DNA of 8,240 bases from JBDHUW01 sp964642385 (GTDB taxonomy: Bacteria; Patescibacteriota; Gracilibacteria; Absconditabacterales; Absconditicoccaceae). A program made the position numbers and the translations under genes. Each line of letters opens with the position of its first letter. Position 1 is the first letter of the stretch. The notes beneath the pieces are model-generated. The model was not told the origin of the DNA and made no database searches. It worked only from the letters and a program-made list of their open reading frames with translations. Where the stretch lies: positions 1-8,240 of the forward strand of contig CAZXON010000018.1 of the NCBI GenBank assembly GCA_964642385.1, written 5' to 3'. Shown here piece by piece: positions 1 through 6,900 of the stretch.

Positions 1-78
1 TAAAAACCCGAAGGATTCTCCCTTAAAGGCAGCTTGATTAGTGGGGGGCATTACACGTTTTCTACCCACAAACGACAA

Positions 79-435
79 TTATTTTCCTATGTATGCAACC
101 CCTGAAGTTGGACTTTCCTTGACCACAACCTTTGAAAGATCTTCAAGTTGAGGGCTCAGCTTGTTCCATATCCAGATTGCTATATTTTCACTGGTAGGAT
201 TCTCAAGTCCCGCAATATCATTTAAATACGTATGATCTAGCTGATCGATGTACGGCCTAGCGGCAGCCTTGATGTCGCCGAAATCGATGACCCATCCGGT
301 ACGACCGGAAACGGCACCTTCCACATGGATTTCAACAAGAAAGGTATGGCCGTGTAAATTGCCGCATTTGTGCCCTACGGGAACTTCCGGCAAACGATGT
401 GCCGCGTCAAACGACATGGAAACGTAAATATTCAT
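79..435 (-). CDS. queD: 6-carboxy-5,6,7,8-tetrahydropterin synthase QueD
   Basis: QueD converts 7,8-dihydroneopterin triphosphate to 6-carboxytetrahydropterin, the first committed step to the 7-deazaguanine preQ0, in the cytoplasm. The 118-residue product has the usual QueD length. It shows the zinc histidines H13, H28 and H30, catalytic Cys24 in the C-x3-H-G-H signature, the LDHTYLND segment (D67/H68), the PTSENIA motif (80-86) and a C-terminal KESP glutamate (E107). I start at the ATG at 435 because AGGAG sits 5 nt upstream and the protein then begins MNIYVSMSFDAAHR, as QueD proteins do. A longer frame reaching 489 only reads back into queE. The gene starts 8 nt after queE stops, and its ribosome binding site overlaps the queE end. 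It is the last identified gene of the operon. Here it probably feeds DNA modification rather than, or as well as, tRNA queuosine. Confidence 0.95.
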   Translation of the reverse strand: MNIYVSMSFDAAHRLPEVPVGHKCGNLHGHTFLVEIHVEGAVSGRTGWVIDFGDIKAAARPYIDQLDHTYLNDIAGLENPTSENIAIWIWNKLSPQLEDLSKVVVKESPTSGVAYIGK

Positions 436-443
436 AACTTCTC

Positions 444-1082
444 CTAAGGAATCCCGATAAACTTGTGCGTCTGCAAACTGAGTTTCCACAGGGGGTGTTT
501 CAGGCAGATATTGACAACCTGTTGCATTAGCCCTGGCTGGTCTTTACAATCAAGTGGTTGCAGGTAAAAATGCTCAAAGTTGAGTTGCTCCAGTTCGAAT
601 AATGAAACGTCCTTTTGGGGCCAGACGAACTTCAACTCGTTCCCGGATGTAACAACCTGCTCTGTTCTCGCTTTCGGACTGACGGTGATCCAATCCAGTC
701 CATCGGGCAACGCAAGCGTTCCATTAGTTTCTATTCCTAATTCCACACCGTGCCGTTTCAATTCCTGCACCAACTCAGCAGTAACTTGCAGAGCAGGTTC
801 CCCGCCCGTGAAAACGACATAGGGGCGGTAGCCAGGATGCTGATAAGTAGGAAAAAAAGATCGAACTACATGCGCGAGCGCCTTGGCATCCTCGAACTTT
901 CCACCCGATGGGGAAGTCCCGAGAAAATCTGTATCGCAAAACCGGCATTGCGCAGTTTCACGGTCCGCTTCACGCCCCGACCACAGATTGCACCCGGAAA
1001 AACGACAAAAAACCGCTGGGCGTCCCGCGTAAAACCCTTCGCCCTGGAGCGTGTAAAATATCTCTTTAACTGTAAATCCCAC
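444..1082 (-). CDS. queE: 7-carboxy-7-deazaguanine synthase QueE (radical SAM)
   Basis: QueE is a radical SAM enzyme that contracts the ring of 6-carboxytetrahydropterin to 7-carboxy-7-deazaguanine, the substrate of QueC. The 212-residue protein starts with the family hallmark VKEIFYTLQGEG. The iron-sulfur cysteines C31, C46 and C49 form a C-x14-C-x2-C cluster motif, the expanded form seen in part of the QueE family instead of the standard C-x3-C-x2-C. Also visible are TGGEP (92-96), ETNGT (118-122), SPK (135-137), NELK (148-151), QPLD (175-178) and the C-terminal SLQTHKFIGIP. I chose GTG at 1082 because AAGGGG lies about 6 nt upstream; an in-frame TTG at 1100 is possible but lacks this spacing. 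The upstream neighbour is the queC remnant, whose original stop probably overlapped this GTG (TAGTG). The gene looks intact and functional. Confidence 0.95.
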   Translation of the reverse strand: MGFTVKEIFYTLQGEGFYAGRPAVFCRFSGCNLWSGREADRETAQCRFCDTDFLGTSPSGGKFEDAKALAHVVRSFFPTYQHPGYRPYVVFTGGEPALQVTAELVQELKRHGVELGIETNGTLALPDGLDWITVSPKARTEQVVTSGNELKFVWPQKDVSLFELEQLNFEHFYLQPLDCKDQPGLMQQVVNICLKHPLWKLSLQTHKFIGIP

Positions 1083-1782
1083 TAGATACCCCTTTTTCAA
1101 TGAACTTCCGTCACCCCTTGTCTCTCAGTTCACAGGCGGACAATCCCCGCATCCGTAGCTCCATGAATGCTTTTCGGTTCTGACGCCAAGACAGCGGCAT
1201 GGGTATTATCGCGGATTATATCCACAAACGGGTGTTCATCACGGCGTTTTGCCATTGACCATGTCTCGGCATTGTCAATTCAAATTACCGGTGGATGAAT
1301 GATAAAGCGGCTTTCCATGCCGATATTCAGCGCACATGCATGGCCTTAATCGCATCATCGCGGCAATCCGGAATAGCCGGAAAAATCTGTAGTGCACACG
1401 CCGAGCATAGTGTTCCGTATGCCTTGCTGGTAAGCATCTGCTGCAGCTATTGTGAGAAAAAATTACGCCCCAGCACGCACGTGTCGGGCATTCCGGATCG
1501 TTAATGCGGTTCTCCATCTCTTCAGTAAGAGACGCTCCACCAATATCACGAAACAGATCAATATAAACTGCCCAGTCCGAGTCAGGTCGTTCGGGCCACT
1601 CAGCTTTCAATCCGCTTATGGCCGTGCGCACAGTATCCCGGCAGTCCTCTTCGATCGCGTGGCGCTGACCATAAAAAATCCAATCGTCTCAACCCGTCCA
1701 ACCCGTTCCAGCGCCCATCCAAAGCAAGTCGTCGAATCCTGCCCATTGGAAAGTATCACCAGCCCTTGCCCATTCTGATCAT
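1083..1782 (-). pseudogene. queC: queC pseudogene (7-cyano-7-deazaguanine synthase), many frameshifts
   Basis: Intact QueC uses ATP and ammonia to turn 7-carboxy-7-deazaguanine into preQ0. Switching between minus-strand frames recovers most of a QueC protein in order: LVILSNGQDSTTCFGWALER, YGQRHAIEEDCRDTVRTAIS, DWAVYIDLFRDIGGASLTEE, GMPDTCVLGRN, TIAAADAYQQGIRNTMLGV, CTTDFSGY, PDCRDDAIKAMHV, ALNIGMESRFIIHPPVI, IDNAETWSMAKRRDEHPF, YGCGDCP and ACELRDKG. Joining them needs single-base losses near 1764, 1675, 1493, 1460, 1333, 1196 and 1137 and a single-base gain near 1372. Two conserved tryptophans are TGA stops (1280-1282 and 1111-1113). The PP-loop SGGxDS has become SNGQDS (1733-1750). The original start was probably the ATG at 1782, overlapping the upstream stop as ATGA; the original end probably touched the queE start. 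Both neighbours are intact over long frames, so real decay is likelier than sequencing error. Confidence 0.9.
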
Positions 1783-2852
1783 GCCCCTCTTCGCTGCTGC
1801 CGCGCCGCCAGTTTATACTCGCTCACCAGATACTGGGAGAGTTGCCTGATGTCGCGCGCCACGTTTTGAATCGAATTCCACTTACGCACGTCATTGTCGC
1901 CAAAATCCCACTGTCCGTCTGTCCAGGCGGTCCGGCCCTTAATCAAGGCCATTTCTTCCATAAAAGACCCTTTGGCTTTGGCCCCACCGATAACGCACAT
2001 AGCTTCCATGAGATATCCCATAGCAACAATACCCGCGCCATGAACCAACCGCGATGTCGCAGGGGTTCGCTCATGCCATGCGCCTGGGAAGGTCTCACTC
2101 ACTGCGGCGAAAAAGTTGTTCAACAGGGTAAACGCCTTTTCCTGAAAATCCTCAGTTGTAAAAAACATCCGGAGAGTCCCGTCAGACAGAGAATTCATGA
2201 CCATCTTCTGGATAGCTGTATCCCCGATGATACCCGTGGGGTTGGTCTGCTGTTTGATCATGCCGCGCAGGCAGGAGTCCGGCCTAAAATTGAGGCTTTC
2301 CACCAAGGAAGCAGCCGCAGCCCGTGCCTGCAAACGGTCCGGTAGATCTTTCACTCGAGGTAGCAGTTCATAAATCAAAGACTTCGGTAACGGCCGCGTA
2401 TTGTTGATGAGGATGAACTGTTTGTGCAACTCTTCTTCAGTCTTGCAGACAAAGCCTGAAACAAATACCTGAAAATGTTTGTCCGGTAAATCGGACAAGG
2501 CAAAAAATCTCTGTTGCCCATCGACAATCCAACCTTTTGGGGTCCCACTGACGTCGATAGAAATTACGCCCGTTCCATTCTCGTTGCGTTGAATGGTAAC
2601 CCCTTCGGTAAAAGCAATAACGATAGGGTTGGGTAAAAGGGCCTCATCGCCAGCTAGATACGTTTTAATTTCGCGAATATGGTTAAGAATTTGGGGACGC
2701 TGAAAACCTCGAAGAGTTCCATCAAGAGAACGTGCGGCACGATCAATGCGAGCAATTTCTTGGATATTTTTAGCAGTTGCCACAAAGCTGAAAACCGGAA
2801 TAGCATCGGTCTGATGCGGAAAAATAGCTGCAAATTCCAAAGATTTATTCAT
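1779..2852 (-). CDS. DGQHR-domain protein, DpdB/DndB-like (second paralogue)
   Basis: This 357-residue protein belongs to the DGQHR-domain group that includes DndB and DpdB. In the Salmonella Dpd system DpdB is needed together with DpdA to put preQ0 into DNA and has been reported to act as an ATPase. Visible landmarks are GFQR (49-52), LLPNPIVIAF (72-81), the signature WIVDGQQR (108-115, with Q for the usual H), FILINNTRPLPKSLIYELLP (146-165), and SRLVHGAG (267-274) followed by AMGYLMEA. The same order occurs in the other paralogue at 4126-5247, so the two are homologous along their whole length but clearly divergent. The start ATG overlaps the dpdA stop as ATGA, with GGAGA about 6 nt upstream. 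Its own stop overlapped the queC start the same way. Why the operon needs two such proteins is unknown; a subunit pair or a regulator, as DndB is in Dnd systems, are both possible. Confidence 0.85.
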   Translation of the reverse strand: MNKSLEFAAIFPHQTDAIPVFSFVATAKNIQEIARIDRAARSLDGTLRGFQRPQILNHIREIKTYLAGDEALLPNPIVIAFTEGVTIQRNENGTGVISIDVSGTPKGWIVDGQQRFFALSDLPDKHFQVFVSGFVCKTEEELHKQFILINNTRPLPKSLIYELLPRVKDLPDRLQARAAAASLVESLNFRPDSCLRGMIKQQTNPTGIIGDTAIQKMVMNSLSDGTLRMFFTTEDFQEKAFTLLNNFFAAVSETFPGAWHERTPATSRLVHGAGIVAMGYLMEAMCVIGGAKAKGSFMEEMALIKGRTAWTDGQWDFGDNDVRKWNSIQNVARDIRQLSQYLVSEYKLAARQQRRGA

Positions 2853-4129
2853 GTAGTCTCCAAAAGAACGTTTTTCATGTAATTGTTAAAAATATGCAGA
2901 TTATGGAAACCACGCCTTTTGTTTCTGTTGCTAGCTCGAAAAATGACCACGTTCACCCCAATTTCACGGCATACCCGGCAGTTACAGCGATCCCACGGTC
3001 TACTGTAAAGGGTGTCGCGATAAAGATCCATAAGCCGATCTGTTTTACGCTTCAATGTGGTGTCATCCGCATTATCAGCCCAAAGGGCAATACGAGTATA
3101 CTCACGAACTGCTCCAAGAGCAGATTCCATATCCAGTTTTCCAGCGCCATATGCCCAAAGGGCTTGGAGCGCGTTCTGCTCTTTTTCAATAACGAACTCC
3201 TGAGTGAACACGCCCATCCGTATCATGTTCTTTAGGCTGTTGTTGGCGTGCACCTGCGGAATCTTGATAGCGGTGTAGTGGCCCACCTTATCGCCTTCTT
3301 GTGTCCAGTAATTTTGCTTACCATCTTTGAATGCCCGTATAAATGGCGAAGTGGTATCTATACTCCTGATATTATAGCGCAAAAACTCATGAAGATAATT
3401 AGCTTTGGCAAAGCCAAGGATATGTATTTTCGTGTCATAAGGCACCTTGCAACGCACGGCATCCAGGACTTGGTGGATATCTTTCACGCCTGCAGGCACC
3501 AACCCGCCGAGTGCAAGATAGTTGTACCCCATTTTCACCAGATTCTCAGCCATGCTGGCCATACTTCCAGGCGACCATCCCTGCACTACACCGAGAGGCT
3601 GAAAATACTTTCCCATGGACATTGCACCCTTAAAAAACCGTTCGGCATTCTCCAGAGTTATTGCCTGGCGACGAATGTGTTCTTCGGGGACGTCTTTTCC
3701 TTGATCATAAGCGGAATCCAAATCGAAAATGATATGATCAACCGAGCACCCGTGAGTGAACATACCGTCATCATAAAATTCCAACATATCGTCTGGTGTA
3801 TACGGCGGGACCTCTAAGTCGTGGTACTGAAACGCACCACAATCACCGAACACAAGGCTGCCAGGATAACTGGCCTCTTCATAACGCAAAAAAGTTCTCA
3901 CTCCGTGAAGGCGAAAGCGTTGCCCCTGCGACTCCGTATACTTACCGGCGTACAGGTGGTCACCCACAATAGCCCGAGACACCAGCACGCCGTCATAGGG
4001 AGGGGAGTCCATAAATTCATGAGGAAACTGGTCATCCCAATATGGAGTACGCCCAGGAGTATATGTATCCGTTTGAAAGTCATAATCCGGATCAATGTAA
4101 TCAAGACAGTCGGGAAAGATAAAAATCAT
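2849..4129 (-). CDS. dpdA: DpdA-type DNA transglycosylase (TGT homologue)
   Basis: DpdA is a relative of tRNA-guanine transglycosylase (TGT) that exchanges guanine in DNA for preQ0. The 426-residue product has the TGT landmarks in altered, Dpd-like form. FGDCGAFQY carries Asp96, matching the base-binding aspartate of the TGT DSGGFQ motif. GVVQGW (180-185), LALGGL (205-210) and HILGFAK follow. SIDTTSP carries Asp258, the likely nucleophile. CNCRVC (C382, C384, C387) with H409 or H412 gives the C-x-C-x2-C...H zinc site. The N-terminus with repeated acidic and aromatic residues differs from tRNA-acting TGTs. I start at the ATG at 4129, which overlaps the upstream stop as ATGA; a GTG at 4138 is the alternative, and neither has a well-spaced ribosome binding site. 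The gene is flanked on both sides by DGQHR-domain genes with 4-nt overlaps, which supports a DNA rather than tRNA role. Confidence 0.88.
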   Translation of the reverse strand: MIFIFPDCLDYIDPDYDFQTDTYTPGRTPYWDDQFPHEFMDSPPYDGVLVSRAIVGDHLYAGKYTESQGQRFRLHGVRTFLRYEEASYPGSLVFGDCGAFQYHDLEVPPYTPDDMLEFYDDGMFTHGCSVDHIIFDLDSAYDQGKDVPEEHIRRQAITLENAERFFKGAMSMGKYFQPLGVVQGWSPGSMASMAENLVKMGYNYLALGGLVPAGVKDIHQVLDAVRCKVPYDTKIHILGFAKANYLHEFLRYNIRSIDTTSPFIRAFKDGKQNYWTQEGDKVGHYTAIKIPQVHANNSLKNMIRMGVFTQEFVIEKEQNALQALWAYGAGKLDMESALGAVREYTRIALWADNADDTTLKRKTDRLMDLYRDTLYSRPWDRCNCRVCREIGVNVVIFRASNRNKRRGFHNLHIFNNYMKNVLLETT

Positions 4130-5247
4130 TGCTGACACTGCGCCTGAAAATCGAGATGGATAAGATAGTCTGCAAGCATCTTAATATGCTTGGGTGTATT
4201 TTCGATTTCATTCCAACGCATGCCAAGTCCCTCCCATGTGCCATTGATCCATTTGCAAAACGGCCTGATAACCTCCAGGGACTTACGTATTTCCTCGGGA
4301 GGATTTGAAGAAACAACAGTGCGGGCAAGCACTTTGTCCATATACGCCCCCATGGCCTCGATACCAGCAGAATGCATGAGTCTGCTCTTAGTTGGAGGTA
4401 GCCCCCAAGCCTCTGGGAATGCAGTTTTGACCTCGGTCCAGAACAGGCAAAGTATCTTATACATCTGTTGAACGTCTGCCCCACCATCCTTAGATGTTTT
4501 ATACGGAGCCAGCGCGCCGAGAGGTGAATTTATACTTTTACTGATAACATTAATGATAGCCGTGTCCACAATTACGGCTGCGTCACTGTCTTCGTTGGAA
4601 ACCTGACGAATGAGTTTAAAGAAAGGGGAACCGCAATCCTGATTCAAAAAATTGCAAAGATTACTTGGAATCCTTCTTGGGGCCAGATCTCGCGGAATGG
4701 ATATCTCTGGGATGGTAGGTAGCAACTCATGAATCAATCGAGACGGCAATGGCTTCGCCTTATTAACGAGCACAAACTGTTCTCGCTGCACTTCAATATC
4801 ATCGCTCACGAACGCCACAATAGGTACGGGCAGATCTGCATTATCGGCCTTTTGCAAGGCCAGTGAGCGCTGTTGGCCATCAACGATCCAAGCCACCGGA
4901 GCACCATCACTGAATATTGGTATCTCAAGTATCCCCGGCGTACCTGTCCAGATCACGTCACGTGGTTTTGGGCCGCGACTCTGCTTGAAGGTCACTTCTG
5001 AGGACATCGCCAAAAGAATTGCATTGGGAAAAAGCACCTCTCCGATATTGAGATACTCTACAATACGCTTGACGTGATCCTTAATCTCCTTGCGCTGGAA
5101 TCCCTCCAGCGTGTGGCTTATGTTGCGTTGGATTCTACTGATCTGAGCAATCTGAGCAATCTCGCTTCCAGGTAAAAAAAAAGAATAAAGATCAATGGAT
5201 CTTCCTTGATTCGTTTTTAATGCTCTAACCTTAATCATCTTTGCCAT
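4126..5247 (-). CDS. dpdB: DGQHR-domain protein, DpdB/DndB-like (first paralogue)
   Basis: This is the DGQHR-domain protein directly upstream of dpdA and the better candidate for DpdB, the partner DpdA needs to modify DNA. Numbered from the ATG at 5247 (373 residues), it shows GFQR (49-52), EVLFPNAILLAM, the signature WIVDGQQR (120-127), REQFVLVNKAKPLPSRLIHE (from 155), AFPEAWG and SRLMHSAGIEAMGAYMD (from 288). The longest frame reaches 5298, but starts at 5253 or 5247 fit the GGGG-containing stretch just upstream and keep the overlap with the preceding gene near 20 nt. A residual segment after the signature (about residues 180-270) is the most different from its paralogue at 1779-2852. Its stop overlaps the dpdA start as ATGA. 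Which of the two paralogues is the true DpdB cannot be settled from sequence alone. Confidence 0.85.
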   Translation of the reverse strand: MAKMIKVRALKTNQGRSIDLYSFFLPGSEIAQIAQISRIQRNISHTLEGFQRKEIKDHVKRIVEYLNIGEVLFPNAILLAMSSEVTFKQSRGPKPRDVIWTGTPGILEIPIFSDGAPVAWIVDGQQRSLALQKADNADLPVPIVAFVSDDIEVQREQFVLVNKAKPLPSRLIHELLPTIPEISIPRDLAPRRIPSNLCNFLNQDCGSPFFKLIRQVSNEDSDAAVIVDTAIINVISKSINSPLGALAPYKTSKDGGADVQQMYKILCLFWTEVKTAFPEAWGLPPTKSRLMHSAGIEAMGAYMDKVLARTVVSSNPPEEIRKSLEVIRPFCKWINGTWEGLGMRWNEIENTPKHIKMLADYLIHLDFQAQCQQ

Positions 5248-6154
5248 TAACATACCCCATTGCCCTATTGTATAGAATGGAAAACCGTTTCTGCTCACAA
5301 GCTACATGCAGCGTGTCACGGAAATGCCGAAGCATCTTTGTTTTCACAAGCGCATTCTTCTTAAACTCTGTACTAACCAACTTAATAATTTCATCATCAG
5401 AGAGTTTTTTTCCAGAAAATCTGGCTGGCCAACTCATGTTTTTGACTAGTGCAAGAACTGCCGCCCGATCCGCTTTGAGCCCCTTCCCCGAAATACAGCG
5501 CTCCGTATAATGAACAGCACAGCGTTGCGGAAAATCGGATAACGTACCAGGCATAGGGGAATCCGGACCATTGAACCGGCTATCATAAGGCAATACACAG
5601 GGAGCCAACATAGTTTCAGGTTGAGCTTTCAACCCAGTGATCCGAACATTTTCCAATAACTCTGGCTCCAGACTTTCCAGATCGCGCCGAACCATAGTAA
5701 AATAACGAGAAGAGAGTGCTAACACAAAAATGGTATCCGTATTCTGACGAATCAAACTTGCAATTGGTGCAAAATTATTGTGGTTTATGCCCGCCCACCA
5801 AGTGGCGGTATCAAAAGTATCATTGTTGATGCGATTCAAAACGGAATTCGGCCCTTTTCCGGAAATAGTTAGATCATATCTTGGCCTGCGTTCTCGAGTG
5901 TCAACTAAACCAAGCCCTGCTGAGATAACAAACAGCGGCGCGTTGAAAGTTTTTGCAACCTTCTTCATTAGCTGGATGGCACGTCCAGAATACAAATCCC
6001 ACAATGGAACAATTGGCGCAGTCGACCGGATCATGGAGAGCCAAGCCTGTAACACGGATGCATGATCACCTGACAAAACATCCTGAATCCGGGCACTACG
6101 GGCGACAGCTTGAGTCTTTCTAGCTGAACACGTTGTTATAAAACACAATTTCAT
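5231..6154 (-). CDS. YaaA/DUF6884-like protein, first gene of the Dpd operon
   Basis: I do not recognise a characterised protein here. The 307-residue product starts MKLCFITTCSARKTQ. It continues with LWDLYSGRA (51-59), LFVISAGLGLVDTRE (74-88) and YDLTIS (93-98). This pattern resembles the YaaA/DUF328 and DUF6884 families, in which an N-terminal C-S-x-K loop and an S-A-x-x-G-L strand line a pocket. The C-terminal third, about 240-300, is rich in basic and helical segments (KTKMLRHFRDT, ACEQKRFSILYNR) and could be a winged-helix DNA-binding part; that is inference. ATG 6154 is preferred over ATG 6184 because GGGGG lies 4 nt upstream and it gives the family-like N-terminus. It leads the operon and overlaps the DGQHR gene after it by about 17 nt. 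By position it is a candidate for the DpdC slot (conversion of preQ0 in DNA to the amide) or for another DpdA partner. There is no signal peptide or membrane segment. Confidence 0.7.
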   Translation of the reverse strand: MKLCFITTCSARKTQAVARSARIQDVLSGDHASVLQAWLSMIRSTAPIVPLWDLYSGRAIQLMKKVAKTFNAPLFVISAGLGLVDTRERRPRYDLTISGKGPNSVLNRINNDTFDTATWWAGINHNNFAPIASLIRQNTDTIFVLALSSRYFTMVRRDLESLEPELLENVRITGLKAQPETMLAPCVLPYDSRFNGPDSPMPGTLSDFPQRCAVHYTERCISGKGLKADRAAVLALVKNMSWPARFSGKKLSDDEIIKLVSTEFKKNALVKTKMLRHFRDTLHVACEQKRFSILYNRAMGYVNGKDD

Positions 6155-6229
6155 TATGCCCCCATCAAACACATTACGCGCCATCCTCGAATAAAATTAT
6201 CGTCCCTCAAAATGGTTAATAGCTAAAAA

Positions 6230-6258
6230 ATTATTGGATAAATGTAAAAAAAAGTCAA
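6230..6258 (-). promoter_or_regulatory. Sigma70-type promoter of the Dpd operon
   Basis: On the minus strand TTGACT (6258-6253) and AATAAT (6235-6230) are separated by exactly 17 bases, each one mismatch from the sigma70 consensus. The region around is very AT-rich. Transcription would start near 6223, leaving a leader of about 70 nt before the first gene. No other gap in the operon is long enough for a strong internal promoter. Confidence 0.55.
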
Positions 6259-6264
6259 AAAAAT

Positions 6265-6273
6265 TGTGGATAA
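6265..6273 (-). promoter_or_regulatory. DnaA-box match (TTATCCACA)
   Basis: The minus strand reads TTATCCACA, a perfect match to the DnaA consensus, 7 bases upstream of the proposed -35 hexamer. Near-matches TTATCCAAT (minus, 6234-6242) and TTATCAACA (minus, 6352-6360) lie in the same AT-rich stretch. The match is exact; any role in regulation or replication is inference. Confidence 0.3.
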
Positions 6274-6357
6274 AAAATGTTCCCAAATAAATTTATATAG
6301 CCATACATACTTTAATAGAAACTCCTACAATCATAGTTATCTGATCAAAACTGTTGA

Positions 6358-6387
6358 TAAAGTCCTGACAATTTTGCCAGGACTTTA
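6358..6387. repeat. Perfect 10-bp inverted repeat (hairpin)
   Basis: TAAAGTCCTG (6358-6367) is followed after 10 bases by its exact reverse complement CAGGACTTTA (6378-6387), and then by a T-rich run on the plus strand. It could be a weak factor-independent terminator or an element-associated structure near the lost left end of the IS1182 copy. The stem has only four GC pairs. Confidence 0.4.
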
Positions 6388-6399
6388 CTTTTATATTTC

Positions 6400-6829
6400 T
6401 CTGGGTAAACGCAAAAATAGAGCAACAAATAGAAATTACGTTACTCTGCATTGAAGCCCTTGTTCCTCGCGAACCTCTCCTGCAACATACCGACAAGGCA
6501 ATCAATTTCCATTTTATCCACGATAAAGTGATTGGTTTGCATTGTCCTGACAATGGGCGTCCGACCATTGATCCAATGTTGCTCTTCAAAATGTTGTTCG
6601 TCAGGTATCTTTTTGGGATACGCAGTGAGCGGCAACTAGTTCGAGAAGTTTAAGTAGACGCTGCATTCCGTTGGTTTCTTGGCCTGACGCTGATGGACAG
6701 GGGGGGCATTTCAACACATTCAACCAGAACATCACCGCCGCCGTTTGGTGGGAGCGGCATTTACCAGGAGTTTTTTGATGAGATCGTGCTTCAAGCGTGA
6801 AGCGCAGATGTATGACGGCAAAATTTTGT
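6400..6829 (+). pseudogene. IS1182-family transposase, 5' part, decayed
   Basis: Plus-strand frames reconstruct the N-terminal half of an IS1182-family transposase: LCIEALVPREPLLQHTDKAI, INFHFIHDKVIG, CPDNGRPTIDPMLLFKMLF, RYLFGIRSERQLVREV, VDAAFRWFLGLTLMD, HFNTFNQN, FGGSGIYQEFFDEIVLQA and DGKIL. A TAA at 6651-6653 replaces a conserved glutamate codon after QLVREV. Further frame changes occur near 6705, 6745 and 6800. No clean start codon remains; the frame probably began near 6400. At 6829 the reading is broken inside the conserved KILYTDSTH motif by the ISL3 element and resumes at 7926. It cannot produce an active transposase. Confidence 0.85.
6822..6829. repeat. Left copy of 8-bp target duplication
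   Basis: AATTTTGT directly precedes the ISL3 left end and matches AGTTTTGT at 7918-7925 in 7 of 8 positions. Eight bases is the usual duplication for ISL3-family elements. Confidence 0.75.
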
Positions 6830-6855
6830 GGTCTTCCACATTTACTGTGGAATTT
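6830..6855 (+). repeat. ISL3 left terminal inverted repeat
   Basis: It begins GGTCTTCCAC and ends in TGTGGAATT. It pairs with 7891-7917 with about five mismatches and one single-base gap. Confidence 0.75.
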
Positions 6856-6900
6856 GACGCCCCCCTCCTGGTCGATTAGCGAGGTTTCAGGAGGACTTCG

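Larger units (their letters stand above)
6185..6399. other. AT-rich intergenic region between Dpd operon and IS nest
   Basis: No credible gene is present. The short plus-strand frame at 6266-6454 has low-complexity, asparagine- and tyrosine-rich content typical of AT-rich noncoding DNA. The stretch holds the operon promoter, DnaA-box-like sites and one hairpin. The left end of the IS1182 element should lie in its right part, but I could not identify the terminal repeat. Confidence 0.6.

Noticed and set aside
1..50. A minus-strand open frame from ATG 50 (MPPTNQAAFKGESFGFL) running off the window, possibly the next operon gene.
   Set aside because: Only 17 codons, no properly spaced ribosome binding site and no recognisable family. 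Positions 1-78 otherwise show no gene or clear terminator.
1111..1282. TGA codons at conserved tryptophans could mean UGA is read as Trp.
   Set aside because: Intact genes here (both DGQHR genes and dpdA) end in TGA at ATGA overlaps with the next start, so TGA is a stop; the same gene also has many frameshifts.
1275..1631. A 118-codon minus-strand frame that could be taken as a small hypothetical gene.
   Set aside because: Its first 60 or so residues are QueC sequence and the rest is QueC read out of frame; it is a fragment of the queC pseudogene.
3248..3817. A 189-codon plus-strand frame opposite dpdA.
   Set aside because: It is a shadow of dpdA, whose motifs and coupled starts are convincing; no ribosome binding site or family resemblance.
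2849..4129. Ordinary tRNA-guanine transglycosylase or archaeosine enzyme.
   Set aside because: The altered DCGAFQ motif, the SIDTTSP nucleophile motif and the flanking DGQHR-domain genes fit DpdA better than a housekeeping tgt.
6185..6400. Possible CRISPR array or tandem repeat in the AT-rich region.
   Set aside because: No repeated unit of useful length; only one perfect hairpin and short DnaA-box-like words.
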